Of a stretch of 64,000 bases of DNA, positions 19,783-31,760 are shown one piece after another (the stretch's first letter is position 1; the number at the start of each line of letters is the position of its first letter). Location of the stretch: positions 744,001 to 808,000 of the forward strand of contig KV748205.1 in the NCBI GenBank assembly GCA_001692895.1, in the 5' to 3' direction. The notes below the pieces were generated by a model. That model did not search any database. It worked only from the letters and a program-made list of their open reading frames with translations, and was not told the origin of the DNA. Position numbers and translations under genes: made by a program. Source of the stretch: Cenococcum geophilum 1.58 (lineage: Eukaryota > Ascomycota > Dothideomycetes > Gloniales > Gloniaceae).

Positions 19783-22700
19783 TCACCCCCTCCTTTAAGA
19801 AAGCCTACCCTCAGGCTTTGTATAAGCCCCTTATTAGAAAAGAAAGAGAAAAAAAAGAAATTTAGTATCTAGGCGCTTAATCACAATGCCGGTTAACCTA
19901 GGACTTACAGCAGTCCTATAGCTCCTACTGCTATAGAGGTATATTACTATACCTAGTTAACGTGGGGCAGGCAGCCATCCTATAGCTCCTGCTGCTGCGA
20001 GAGGTATATCGCTAGGAGCCCTCCGTTGGTTGTTATTCCTCCTTTAAAACTCCAGTACCTCCTAGCTCTACTATCCCCCCTTTTATTATAGCGCGCCCTA
20101 AGCCATAAAAAAAGCCCCCCCTAATCCCCCTCTTATAAAAAGGTAGGTAAAAAAGTTTTAATAAGGGTAGGAGGGTTAGGGAGTTATAGCTCGCATACAT
20201 ATCGGCACGAGCTCTTGTCCGTTCGGTAGCAGTACAGTGCTAGCAACGGGTTATTTAGGTGGCAGTACAATGCCAGCAACGGGGTCGTATTCTAGGGAGC
20301 AAAGCTCTACCTAGTTATGTTCGGGTTGCAGGCGTATTAGCGCGACGGGTTATTAGGGTATAGTTCCGTAAGCATATCAGTACAATATCTTATCGGTGGT
20401 GGTTCGCAGGCGTATTAGCGCGGTAACTTATCGGGATTATAGTAGTACGGTGCCAGCAATAGGCCGTATTTTAGGGAGTAAAGCTCTACCTTATATATAG
20501 GTGTTACCGCAGGCAGAGTAGCAAAAGTCGGTCGGCTGCAGGCAGAGTAGTAAGGGTTAGCTAGCTGCTAATAAAGCAGCGAGGGTTAGTTGGCTATAGG
20601 TAGAGCAGTAAGGGTCTATTATAATAGCAGGCATATTAGCGCTATTATTCGGTCAGGTTTGCATTTAAATTACGTTTAGGTAGCATTTAAATCGTATTTA
20701 GGTTATAGGCGGATCGTAGGCGTAACGGCACAATCGGTCTATCGGTTAGACTATAGGCGTAGCAGCACAGTCGTTATTAGGTCGTGATAGTAGGCATATC
20801 AGCGCTATCGTTATCTAGTCAGTTAGCTGCAGGTAGAGCAGCAAGGTATTATCTGGTTAGGTAGTAGTACGGTACTAGCGTTAGGTAGTAATAGTAGGTC
20901 AAATATTCGGAGCTCGATCTATTAGTTGGCCAGTAGATCATAGGCATATTGGCACAATTAGTCGGTCGGGTATGCATTTAAATCACGTTTAGGTCGCATT
21001 TAAATCGTATTTAGATTACAGGCGTATCGGCGCAATTGTTTAATTAGTTGGCTACAGGCAGAGCAGCAAGGTGTCGGTTCTTATGGCAGTGCAGTGCCAG
21101 CATTAGGTGGTAATAGTAGGTTAAGTATAGAGCTCGTCTATTAATAGGTCATAGTTCCATAGGCGTATCGGCGCGAAGCTTATCAATTTGGGTAGCAGTA
21201 CAGTGCTAGCGGCGGGGTCGTATTCCAAGGGGCAAAGCTCTACCTTATATACAGTTGTTACTGCAAGTAGGGCAGTAGGAGTCAGTTATAGTGCTGCAGG
21301 CAGAGCAGCGATGGTTAAATCGGGATCAGCTACAGGCAGAGCAGCAAGGGTCTATTCATTCAGCTGTAGGCGGAGCAGTAGAGGTTAAGTGTGGTACTAC
21401 AGGCAGAGCAGTAGAAGTCAATTATGGTGCTATAGTAAGGCAGTAAGGTATTAGTTTTAGCTGCGAGAGGTATATCGCAGTAGAGGTCGGGTAATAGTAC
21501 GGTATAAGCGGCAGGGTCGTATAAGGGGCAAAGCTCCACCTTATATACGGTTGTTACTGCAAGCGGAGCAGTAGAAGTCGGTTAGCTACAGGCAGGGCAG
21601 CAAGTAGTCAATTAGCTGCGGGCAGAGCAGCAAGGGTAGTCAGCTGCTAATAAAGCAGTAAGGGTTGGTTGGCTACAGGCAAAGCAGCGAAGGTCTATTA
21701 TAATAGCAGTACAGTACAAGCGTCGGGTAGTAATAGTAGTTAGACATAGAGTTCAGTCTATTAGTTAGTCGGTAGATTATAGGCGTATTAGCACAATCGG
21801 TCTATCGGTTAGACTATAGGCGTAGCAGTATAGTTATTATTAGGTTAGCGTAGGGCATGCAGCCGTCCTACTACTATAAGAGGTATATCCTAGCTCTCTA
21901 CCCCCTCCTTTAATATAGCGCGCCCCAAGCCATAAAAAAAAGAAATATAGCTTATATACATATTGGCACAAGCTCTTATCTATTTGGTAGCAGTACGGTA
22001 CTAGCATTAGGGTTATATTTTAGGGAGCGAAGCTCTACCTTATATATAGTTATTACTGCAGGTAAAGTAGTAATAGTTAGTAGTAGTACTATAGGCAGAG
22101 CAGCAATAGTCAAATTAGGATTAGCTGTAGGTAGGGCAGCAAGAGTCAATTAGCTATAGTAAGGCAGTAAGGTATTAGTTTAGCTACAGGCGAAGCAGCA
22201 GAGGTTAAGTAGCAGTGCGGTGCTAGCGTCCAATGGTAGATAGCAGGCGTATCGGCGCTATTATTAGTTAATTAATCGCAGGCATAACGGCACAATTAGT
22301 TAATTAGTTTGCATTTAAATTGCGTTTAAATCGCATTCGGATCGCAGGCGTAACGGCGCAATCATTATCTAGTTTGTCCAAATTAATTTCGTTATTAAAG
22401 CTTATACAGCTTAGTATTAACCTCGTTGTCGAAGTGTACAAATGCCTAAGGTAAAGCTTATATAACTTAGTATTAACCGTAGTTGTTCCTTAGTATGCGT
22501 AGCTTAGTATTAGTTAAAAAGGATTACCGTAGGTAGAAAAGAAGACGATTAAATTAGTAAGGGAGGTAGTTAATTGTTAACGAACTTATACGGTCGTTAT
22601 TAAAGTCATAGTTCGTGTCGCAGGCATATCAGCACAACGGTTAGTTAGGTTCGCGTTTAAATCGCATTTAGGTCGCGTTTAAATCGTATTTAGATCATAG

Positions 22701-24454
22701 GCGTAACGGCACAATCCGTCTATTGGTTTCTTAAGGTCTACTATTAATCAGTAGGTAGTTTAAGACGTTATTAGTTATTTAAAGGTACGCTATAGAGTCA
22801 ACAGGCGTATTCAAATACTTAGATTTAATTAAGGATATCGCTATAAATAGCAAATATCTAGGATTAATTAAGAACTCGTAGGAATACCGTTATAACTTAG
22901 CATATTAAATTGTTATTAGAGGTATTAGAAGAGGTATTAAGAGGTATATATTAATATTTTAATTCTTATTAACAAGTTAAAGGTATTAAAGAAAGAGTGC
23001 GTTTTAATATTCGAGTATAATTATATAAGGGTAAGCTATTATATAGTGTTTAATTTAACAAGATGCTATTAGAGAGTAGATTCACATATTATCATTTAAG
23101 GAGGACTACTGTTAAGTAGTAGGTAGTTTAAGGGTAGTTAACAAATGGTATTAAGAGGGTACGTATTAAGGCGTATATATCAATATTTCAATTCTTATAG
23201 ACAACTAGTAAGATATACTTTTATAATAGTAGGCTGTCTTATTTATAGAAGGTTATATAAATGGCTATTAAGAGAAACGCGTTAATAGTTTATAAGAGGT
23301 CGTAGAGATAAATAGGCTCATCTATAGAGTTATTAGAGAGTGCTATAAATCGGAATAATTCTCCTAATCTATTCTCCTAATTAAGAGTGCTATAAATTAC
23401 TTAAATTCTCCCCAAATTCCTAGTACCCCTATATATAGGATATAGATATATTCGGCCGTAAGATTAAGGGACTACCTAGGTTAATAGTAAGGTTTAGGTT
23501 AATTACGTACGGTAGTTATTAATAAGAACTTAACGGGTATCTATAAGGCGTTTATAGACAGGTCGGAGAGTTATATTATAGGCATATTAGCGCAACAGGT
23601 TATTAGGTTTACTTTTAAATCGCGTTTAAATTACATTTGAATTGCATTTAGATCGCATTCGTATCGCAGGCATAACAGCGCAATTATTCGGTTAGTGGGA
23701 CTATAGGTATATCGGCACAGTTAGTAATCAGGTTTTAGGGTTTAAGGTGGTAGTATAGTACTAGCAAGTCCTTCCTAGTCAATTTCGTCTCTCCTTATAC
23801 GGCTTAGTATTAATTAGGGTGGTTATCGCAGTATAGTAGCTAGAGGATAACGGGTAGGATTTATTCTAGAGGACTTCGCGGATAATATACACCTACCGCC
23901 TAATAGTATAGCGCGGGTTATAAGTTAGCTTATCTTAGCCGTTAGCCCAAACCTAATGCATACTAGAGGACTTCGCGGACAATATATACCTACTACCTAA
24001 TAGCACAGCTCGGGTTATATCTTAGCTTATCTTAGCCAATACTATAGAATTAGTTCTAGGCTTAGTAATAGGATTACTAATTTTGTTCCTTATAGCGTTA
24101 GGCTAAGTCTTAACTAAGGTCATCTCTACAGCTTATACAACTCCGTATTAGTTAAAAAGGTCGGGAGGGTTCTAGAGAGCCGCGCTCGATTTAGTAGGGT
24201 AGTAGTAGGCTGTAAGCCATTATATTCTTAGCTATTAATTATAACTATAGGAGACCTTCTAGCTGCTTAAATACCGGCTCCTGGTTCAATAATAGCGACT
24301 TAACGCGTCAATGACGCGCAGCTAGGGGTGTTTAACGCGTGTCCTCTTAGAATACGCGGAATAGGGGTGGGAGATTATTTAGGCCTTCCTAGGCGAGGTA
24401 AAGAGGGAGCTCCAAACAAATGAAGTCCCCCCTAGGTAGGTAAGCTTAGTATAA
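19783..24454. repeat. Modular repeat interior of the nested element
   Basis: Five ATTTAAAT-rich blocks occur near 20655, 20970, 22312, 22650 and 23608, each followed by AGGCGTAACGGCGCAAT-like sequence. A second module around GGTAGCAGTACAGTGCTAGC followed by GCAAAGCTCTACCTTATA recurs near 20224, 20440, 21188, 21498 and 21990. A short GCAGGCAGAGCAGCAAGG unit fills the gaps. The open stretch 21188-21388 is a by-product of these repeats and starts at TTG; it is not called a gene. Confidence 0.75.
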
Positions 24455-24617
24455 TATTACGGCTTGTATAAATGCCTCTAAACCAAAGCTTGTAGAATAC
24501 TATATTATAAAGATACTAAGCTAAGGAGCAGAGAAGGTTGAGGAAAGGACACATCTATATACAGGCGCCAAGTCTCCAAGCGAGCCCCTAACTAGGGTCT
24601 ATAACGGTACCGTGACA
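24455..24617. repeat. Right LTR of the nested element
   Basis: 163 bp ending GGTACCGTGACA, followed by the target duplication TTTAC (24618-24622). This copy retains the canonical CA end. Confidence 0.88.
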
Positions 24618-27215
24618 TTTACCAGTTTAAAATTAAGTTACTTCGTTAACTATATATAGTAGGGGGGAGCCGCTAATATACATAATGTTAACGATAATAT
24701 TATAGTTAAAATTAACATCGTCTTGTAAAGTAAAGTGAAATCTACTTAAAGATCTACTAAACTTCTAGCAGTAGTAGCAGAGTCTAGTTAGCTCTTTAAT
24801 AGCGGATCTATTAGTATTATAGCCGTAGCCAGTCTTATTAAAAAGCTTTTATAGTCTATTAACTAATAGGTAACTAAATTAACAGTATAGACGTTATAGC
24901 TCTACGTTAGTTAAGTAGCAAGGGTTTGCATTAAAGGACTTAACTAGATAAGACTATAAAGAGAAGCTCTATATAAGAAACGGGTGGCTAAATTATCTAA
25001 CTACTAGCACCTTTTTAGTGCGAGTAATAATAATGTCCTTTAGGTTATTGTATTTAATATAGAGTTTATTTATATCTGCTAAGCAAAGTAGGAAAGGAGT
25101 ATCTGCTTTAATAATATGGAATTATACCTTATCTATAGGGCTATTAATGTCTATAGTTTTAATAGACGTAAAGGCTCTAATCCCAAATTAGATAGTTACT
25201 TAGCCCTTAGTTAACGTATTAAAACTTATAGACTTATCTATAGCCTATAGGGCTTAGAATTAGCCGTAGCTAGCTATAGACTTACGCAAAGCACCTATAT
25301 TAATTATAATTCCCATAAAGACCGTTAAGGTGTATTATAACGCTATAATTATGGTCGTATTATAGGCGAATAGGTTAGTCTCCGTGTAAGGTTTTATAGT
25401 AGACTCTGTAGTAAGTTCTAAAGCCGTAAATAGGTATATATAAGCCTTATTAGCTAGCTCTACGCTTATAAAGGTTACTTCCTCTATAGTAAGTGTTCTA
25501 AAGGTGGTAATATAGGCAGAACTATTGTTAGGTTCTCCGGCATTACTTCTAGAGTTATTAGCGTCTTATATATAGGCTTTAAAGTCTAAGTTATCCTCTT
25601 TATCTCTTTTATAGGCGGCAACGTATTATTTAAAGTGGTTATTAAAGTTGCCCTTATTGCGGCCCTTAATATTAATAAAACGTCTCTTATAATCGTCTCT
25701 GGATTAATTACGCTCCTCCTCTATATATTTCTATAAACGGTAGTCCTCCTTTTTATAGATATAGCACTTAGCCTTTAGTCCGCCGTTAGTTCTATAGGGG
25801 CGATTACTACTATAGCAATTAGTATTTCAGTCTTGATTTTAGTTATTTTAATAGTAACGTTAATCTATAAAAAAGGTTTAGTAAGATGATCTTATTAAGG
25901 CCTATAGGGGGTGTTCTTTTTCCTATATAATAATGGAGGATTATAGCTTACTAATTAACTAAGAGAGGTTTTCTAAGGGGTTAGAGACAGTAATACGGCA
26001 TACTAGCACTCCCTAGTAAGTAGTAACTAACTTATTTATAAGAATATGGTTCGTATAAAAGTCTAGGTATAGTCTATAACGTTACTTTAGTAGTTTATTT
26101 ATAAGCAGTTAGAAGTTTTAATAAATTAACTTATTAGGGTTCTCGTCTATAACTCCTTAGAGGGTTATACTATTCTACTTTGTAAGGTTCTTGCGGTAGT
26201 ATTCTAGCCCTTTAAAAAACTATTATATATAGTTATAGGCTTCCATAAAAGGTCTTAACTCAAGATTACTATTATAGTAGTGGTCCTAAGTAAGCCCTTT
26301 TAGTATATTAGGGAATGCCACTATATAGCCTTTTAGTAGTAAGCCAGATCTCTTACAGATATTATAGAAAATAGTTAGCTTAAAGTCAAAGCTGTTATTG
26401 ACTCCATTATACTTTTAGTTGTCTATATAGATCTTTATAATTATAGCTACCTTCTTACTATATCTAGGTCCTTACTCCGCACTAGGCATAGCTGGTTTAG
26501 GTAGTATATATATTTATAGCTACTGCGGCTACTGCTTTCTTAGCTATAGTAGTTAGTTAATAAGAGTGTAGATTTAGTTATAGTTAGAGGATTAAGGACT
26601 AGAAGGGGTAATAGAGGTAGCGGGGGTAGTAATTAGAGTAGCTGGCGGTGTAGCAACTAGAGTAGCTAGTAGTACGGCAGCTAGGATGGCTGGTGGAGTT
26701 AGTAAAGTAGCTAGTAGTGGGGCTAGAGGTATAGCAAGCTTATCTAAGGTTGAATTAAGTCGGTTTTATAGAGTTATTATAATTATTGGTTTTACCTCTA
26801 TAAGGGCTATAATAAGCTCCTTATCCGTCCATTTATAAAACTCTTCTTTATTAGTAATATCCGTCAGTACCTTACTAAGGGAGTATCTCTTATTTTACTT
26901 AGCAATATATACTCCTCTCTTAATTAGGTATTAACGGATTCCTATTCTAGTATTAGATTATACTTATTTAAAGGTCTCTAGCGTAAAGTTCTTAAAGTCT
27001 TCCTAAAATACTGTCTATAGTGCAAAGTCTATAAGGTTGGATCGTATATATAGGTACATCTTGGTCTCTATATACTCCGTTAGGTCGTCATCTATAGCCG
27101 TCTCTAAGTTAATTCCGTAGCTATATTTAGTAATTCTTTTCTTCCAGTTAATTTCTATATTGTTATGTCTTTGTGTATAAGGGTAGGTATAAGGGTAGGT
27201 ATAAGGGTAGTCGTC
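24618..27215 (-). pseudogene. Copia element 2 gag-protease and N-terminal integrase
   Basis: Read leftward from about 27215: a YPYT tandem stretch, NIEINWKKRITKYSYGIN and an N-terminal gag helical region (about 26850-27170). A Pro/Ala/Thr-rich linker follows (about 26570-26740), then a zinc-knuckle relic KCYIYKKEDY at about 25800. The protease motif near 25300 reads INIGALRKSI, where DTGA is expected. The zinc-binding part of integrase precedes NYNIIVNIMYISGSPLL at about 24660-24720. The frame is then cut by the nested element. Many stops. Confidence 0.82.
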
Positions 27216-27324
27216 GGTTTAAAGAAGTTAAGGTTTAAAGTGAGGATATAAAGGTATGTACGTATCCTATCGACGAATCTATAGTTCTTAGAAACTATAG
27301 ACGATTCTTAGTAAAGATATGGTC

Positions 27325-27625
27325 CTTTAGGCGATCTAACGCGTTAACAGTTAAGTTAATACGTGGTTTTAAGCTTTAAGGGTCCTTTAGGCGATCTAAC
27401 GCGTTAATAGTTAAGCTGATGCGTGGTTTCGAGCTTTAAGGGTAATATAGCTCTCTTTAAGTAAAGGTACGATTCTCTAGGCAATCTAACGCATTAGTAA
27501 GCTAATACGTGGTCTTAAGCTTCGAGGGTAACATAGTTTTCTCCTTTAACTAAAATAGGGCGATAGCTCTGCGATCTAACGCGTTAGCAGTTAAGCTAAT
27601 GCGTGGTTTTGAGCTTTGCTATTGC
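27325..27625. repeat. Four imperfect tandem repeats in the Copia leader
   Basis: The core GCGATCTAACGCGTTA followed by GTTAAGCTAATGCGTGGTTT appears four times at intervals of about 65-85 bases, between the LTR and gag of Copia element 2. Leader repeats in retrotransposons can serve packaging or RNA structure; no role is shown here. Confidence 0.75.
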
Positions 27626-27656
27626 GTATTTCCTAATCTATACGTCTACTAATCAG

Positions 27657-27827
27657 TGTCGGTATACTCGCTTTATCAACGTGCACGAATATCACTTGTA
27701 GTGGTACGTATGCGGTGTTGAAGTTGGTAGTTGATTGATGTCTAGAAATAGGGGTTTGCTCCAAGGTCAGATTAGCTAGTCTCGCTTCGTGGTCTTGTAA
27801 CCACGTCACATAACTAACATTCCGACA
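27657..27827 (-). repeat. LTR of Copia element 2, proximal (little RIP)
   Basis: 171 bp from TGTCGG to CCGACA, followed by AAAAC (27828-27832). It keeps C and G at all of the about 21 sites that are T or A in the partner LTR. In the element's own orientation it is the 5' LTR and it faces the gene-rich side. Confidence 0.92.
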
Positions 27828-27832
27828 AAAAC

Positions 27833-28561
27833 TTACGACCAAAATTAGCCGATAAGTTTTAGATCTGATACAACCGACTGCCCATATCTAATATTTTATA
27901 TAATATAGCTATAACGTCGTTATTTAATATAATAGATAGAGAAGTTAAGGAGCTCCCACCTTATAGTATTTTCATAATAACTAGACGTTATAAAATTGTC
28001 GAGATACGGCAGTGAAAAGGGCAATTTTTCGTGCATTTTGACTATCCGTTATCACTAAAGCTAGGCCCATAAGCTCTCAGACTCTCGGGAGATTTAGTTG
28101 AGGTGATAAGGAGGAGTAGTATGCCCGCCCGTGCGCGTAGTACACATACGAACGGTCCACTAGGAGTCTGATTTATGAGATAAGGATGTCCAACATATTT
28201 CAAAGTCCAGAACTTAGGCAAGGAGATGAGCGAGGAGAAGATGTGATGAGCAATACAATGACGGTGTGGTGATATGAAAGATACCGGCAATTACCTGGGG
28301 ATTATTTGGAATAAAATAGCGAATTATTTGGCATGCTACAATAATATTTATATGCGTATGTTATACTTGTGTGGTCAACACCACATTAACATCTGGCGAC
28401 ACGGCTGCAACGCTATTTTCGAACGCGGAACGGGATTCACTTTAAGGAGAAGACTCGGCGCTGAGGCAGCCCTTGTGGCTATTTCAAAACGAAATTGCGA
28501 GTATCTTTGAGCCCACCAAGCGTTAGTGGGTATATCTAACAATATCTGTTACGCTTTTAGT
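27833..28561. other. Transition from repeat-rich to gene-rich DNA; no gene seen
   Basis: The first 250 bases are the right part of the old dispersed repeat (27862-27990) and the inverted 21-mer (28065-28085). Base composition then becomes balanced. Short open frames here (28042-28290 minus, 28274-28510 plus) have no recognisable domain. The downstream end of VPS53 begins at 28562. Confidence 0.6.
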
Positions 28562-31337
28562 CTATCCTTTTCCTTCGTCCGTCGACCTGCCGAAGCGCCC
28601 AAAACTGCCCACGTCTCGGCGGAAGAACTTCCCAATGTTCTTCAGATTCTCGTTCAAATTTGTCGTTCCCGTGCTCTCGCCCGGCTGGGGCTGAGATGAC
28701 CCGCCACTGGGTGCTCCGCTAGTGGTCGCTCCCAGGGCAGGACTGCCGAATCGGTCCACACCATCTCTTGCGGCGTTCATGATAGCGGAACCAAAGGTGG
28801 CCGGATCAAACCGGCCGCCAGCTAAGCTCGGTGTGCTGATTGAAGCAGCGTTACCCAAGGAACCAATACCCGAGCCTATATTGGCAGAGGAAACCTGCAA
28901 GGGCGTTAGGAGCGGCGAATTCTGCACGAGGTTTTCGTTGCTTGGCGCCGCGCGGAATGCGGCGAACAAGTCAACCAGAGCGGCTTGTTCGTGTTTCCTG
29001 ATGCCTTTGAGATCAAGGATTTTTCGAAAATTGGTATCGGACCGGTCGGCAATGTGAATGAGATAGGCCTGGACAAGGGCTTCGGGAGGTGAGGGTCTGA
29101 CTTGGAGCGTTTTAAGCAGGGGATCGATCTTGGCCATGCACTGATTTACACGTTTGATGAAGCTACGCGGTTAGGGTAAGCATACGATAAGACTATTGTG
29201 GTATATTCCGTACCTAGCCGATGGTTGAGTGCCTGGTTCATCGTTGATAGTTGCTATCTCGGTAAACCCCTTTTTCAGGACATACGAATCTAGTAACATC
29301 TGCTCTGCTCCGACCTCGGAGATTGGCCTGCTTTGCATGATATTCGCAATATACGTATTCGCCATCAAATCAACCAGATTGTCGCAGAAGGCCCTTGCGT
29401 ATTGTTGTTTGTAGAGTAGCTTGAGGATTTCTGCAGATTTTCCCTTTACATGCCGCAGTAGTTCTGCAACGTATGTACTTTGGTCACCTACACTTTCTAG
29501 TTTACTCCATGGTGTATTCCGCATTTCTCTCCAGCTTGGCTCGCAGTCGACATCGACTTGTCGTACCAATATTCGGACAGCAGCGCTTGCTATGCCCATA
29601 AATGCATCTGCCTGGCTCTGAAGATCAACTTTTGCTCTGAACTCTTCATCGATGCGTGCTTTAATCTTCTCCTCAAGCTGATTACAAGTGAGGTAGCAGT
29701 AATCGGCGGTGTTCAAGATAAGGATAGCTTCTTCAACAGGTGGTCCTTGTGCACCATGACGGTCACTGAGGAAGTAAAAGAGTACTTGTTGGCCATATTG
29801 GTCAAGATATTTTGCAAAAGTTTTGGAAAGCTCAAGCAATCGGTTGCCTGTTGATAATTTGGCGCACTGAACAAGGGTTGAACGGTAGAAATGGAAGAGC
29901 TCGGTAGATGATGGGATAACGGCTTGAGGAGAAAACTCTTCATCAGGATTTCGGAGTGGTTCTTGCCGGTATTTTGGTATGAGAGTAGCCAGTTGCCTAG
30001 AAGTGTTAGTATTATCTAGAAATTACTTGTTGGGATGATATACTTACTTATCTTGAGACTCAACCCAGAGACTCATATAGGGCTCGAATGCTTCAGATAT
30101 TGCCTGACTGAAAGCATGAGGCTTCTCATCTTTAGAGGCCATAGTGTCGATCGATGATCGGGACTACTCTCTATTAGTATGATGTCACTGCAATCATAGA
30201 GTATAAAACACAAACTTCGTTCGAGAAACGCCGCTCTAAGCTATGCTCAAAGTTTAGAGTTTCCTGAAGGCATGATAGGAGAAGGTTGACATCCAAGGTT
30301 TGTCCGTCAGTCCTCCGCATGGATCGTTGCAGAATTGCTTTGAAATCATCCCTTGTACCTTCACAAAAAGCGTTCGCTAGCATCTCGTTGACTTTCCAGT
30401 GAGAGGGAAATATCGCGGCGTGTTCGTTATCATACGTCTTGAGCATTCGGTTAAACCATGAATACCTCCTTGCGATGTTGTCCAAAGATCCTGCCTGAAG
30501 ATTGATTAGCTACTGTGGCAGCGGGGCGAGTCGAGCGAAGCACATACCTCATCGTTGCCGCGGAATACCTGTCGATATTCTCGAAGCTGTGTGTTACAGT
30601 ACCAATTCACGAGTCGTGATCTTGCATGGTCACCAAGAGCATCCATGACCAGGCAAGCTTCAGCAAGCATGGCTTTCCGCTGAGCGACCTCACCCTTGGC
30701 AAATATAACCTCAAAGTCTTCACAAACTTGCTCTAGAAGCTCTCTTTGCACTTCTGCTACATTTCGGCTAAGAGTAGCAATTTGGTCTATTGATCGATAG
30801 CTCTTGAAATGCGCAACAAGCTGTATGACTGCTTGTAAGAGCTGGGCGCATTCTCGGTATTGCCGTGATTTGCTTAGACTTCTCAGCTGCTCATACGCGG
30901 TTGTCAACATCTGTAATCTCTTCAATGCAGTCATTGAGAGAGTCAGATTTCGTTTTGTATTATCCAGTCTCTTGATGTCAGCCGTCATCTCCGTTATTGC
31001 CTGTTCCGTCTGAATAGCTCTCTCCCGCACATTCTCGATCTTCTTGAACAAGTCGGCGAGTTCGGCTTTAGCTACCTGGATTCTCTGGACACTGTCGGCA
31101 TCGGAGGCTGTCTGGGTGGAGACAAACTTGGCGATGTCCTCGTCCAAGTCATCTTGGTAGTTGCGGAGTGCCTCAGATGTGACACCTACGGAGGAGAGAG
31201 TAATGGGATGTGAGAAGATGGCGTTTAGGTGATCAATGGGATCGTATTCAGCTAGCACTATTTGTCAGTATCGAGTTTGCCGTTTCATATGCACGAGACA
31301 GTTTACCAGAATCCAAAGAAGCTGAGGTTACAGACAT
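28562..31337 (-). CDS. VPS53: Vps53, GARP complex subunit
   Basis: Vps53 is a subunit of the GARP tethering complex (Vps51-54), which captures endosome-derived vesicles at the trans-Golgi network. Exons on the minus strand: 31307-31337, 30548-31251, 30216-30494, 30048-30163, 29214-29996, 28562-29162; introns are 51-55 nt with GT-AG ends, and the sum is 2,514 nt (837 aa). The protein starts MSVTSASLDSAEYDPIDHLN; YDPI--LN--F is the conserved Vps53 N-terminal signature. A long coiled-coil N-terminal half (about residues 50-250) and the helical middle follow, then a Gly/Ser-rich tail. The ATG at 31337 is chosen because its 31-nt exon splices in frame into the conserved motif. About 420 bp separate it from the upstream chitinase on the same strand. 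Family assignment is firm. Confidence 0.95.
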
Positions 31338-31760
31338 GAAGTCAGTTTATGCCTGCATTGGCGCGCATTAGGGTCGCCGAGACCTTGCGAATATGAGACA
31401 GAGGGACTTGGGAGGCTACTGGACTGAGAACAAGGCTTGAATGATCAGCCGGAGACGCGTATCAGCAATAGGTTTTGTTCTATGCAGTGCTCCCCTGGCG
31501 TTGGAGTAATAGCTCGCAAACACCGAGAAGGCCCAAGCGCCTGAAGCGCCAAGGCGCCTGCAACCCTTGTTGAATGCCAGTATGATAAAGAATTGATATT
31601 CTACACTATGCATCAATGCCGCCGAATGCGGAAGACATGCGATAATACTTTTGCGAACTACCAGAACCACCCTTCCCAATGTTTTTGCAGCCTTGTGCGA
31701 ATGCGCCACGCCATTAACCATATGCCTCCATAGATGTAGTCATGCCCGTTCTCAAAATAG
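31338..31760. other. Intergenic region between VPS53 and the chitinase gene
   Basis: Holds the VPS53 promoter and the chitinase 3' end. No conserved frame or RNA gene was seen. Confidence 0.6.

Larger units (their letters stand above)
19620..24617. mobile_element. Nested 4,998-bp LTR element without recognisable gag or pol
   Basis: 163-bp LTRs at 19620-19782 and 24455-24617, with TTTAC duplicated at 19615-19619 and 24618-24622. The 4.67-kb interior shows no gag, protease, RT, RNase H or integrase on either strand. Instead it is built from recurring modules: GCAGGCAGAGCAGCAAGG, AGGCGTATCGGCGCAAT, and a GCATTTAAATCG block present about five times. This matches what is known as a large non-autonomous (LARD-type) LTR element, which borrows proteins from a partner; the partner is unknown. 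Confidence 0.85.
16497..27827 (-). mobile_element. Ty1/Copia LTR retrotransposon on the minus strand, interrupted by a nested LTR element
   Basis: The two 171-bp LTRs lie at 16497-16667 and 27657-27827, flanked by AAAAC at 16492-16496 and 27828-27832. Gag and protease read leftward from about 27.2 kb to 24.6 kb. Integrase stops at 24623 and resumes at 19619, on either side of the nested element, with the reading frame rejoining across TTTAC. RT and RNase H end at 17083. The coding order places it in the Copia superfamily. Numerous RIP stops. Confidence 0.93.

Noticed and set aside
21188-21388. 66-codon frame in the nested LTR element
   Set aside because: Starts at TTG and only spans repeat modules; similar modules elsewhere contain stops.
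28042-28510. Small frames at the repeat-gene boundary
   Set aside because: No domain, no splice pattern, and partly overlap an inverted-repeat remnant.
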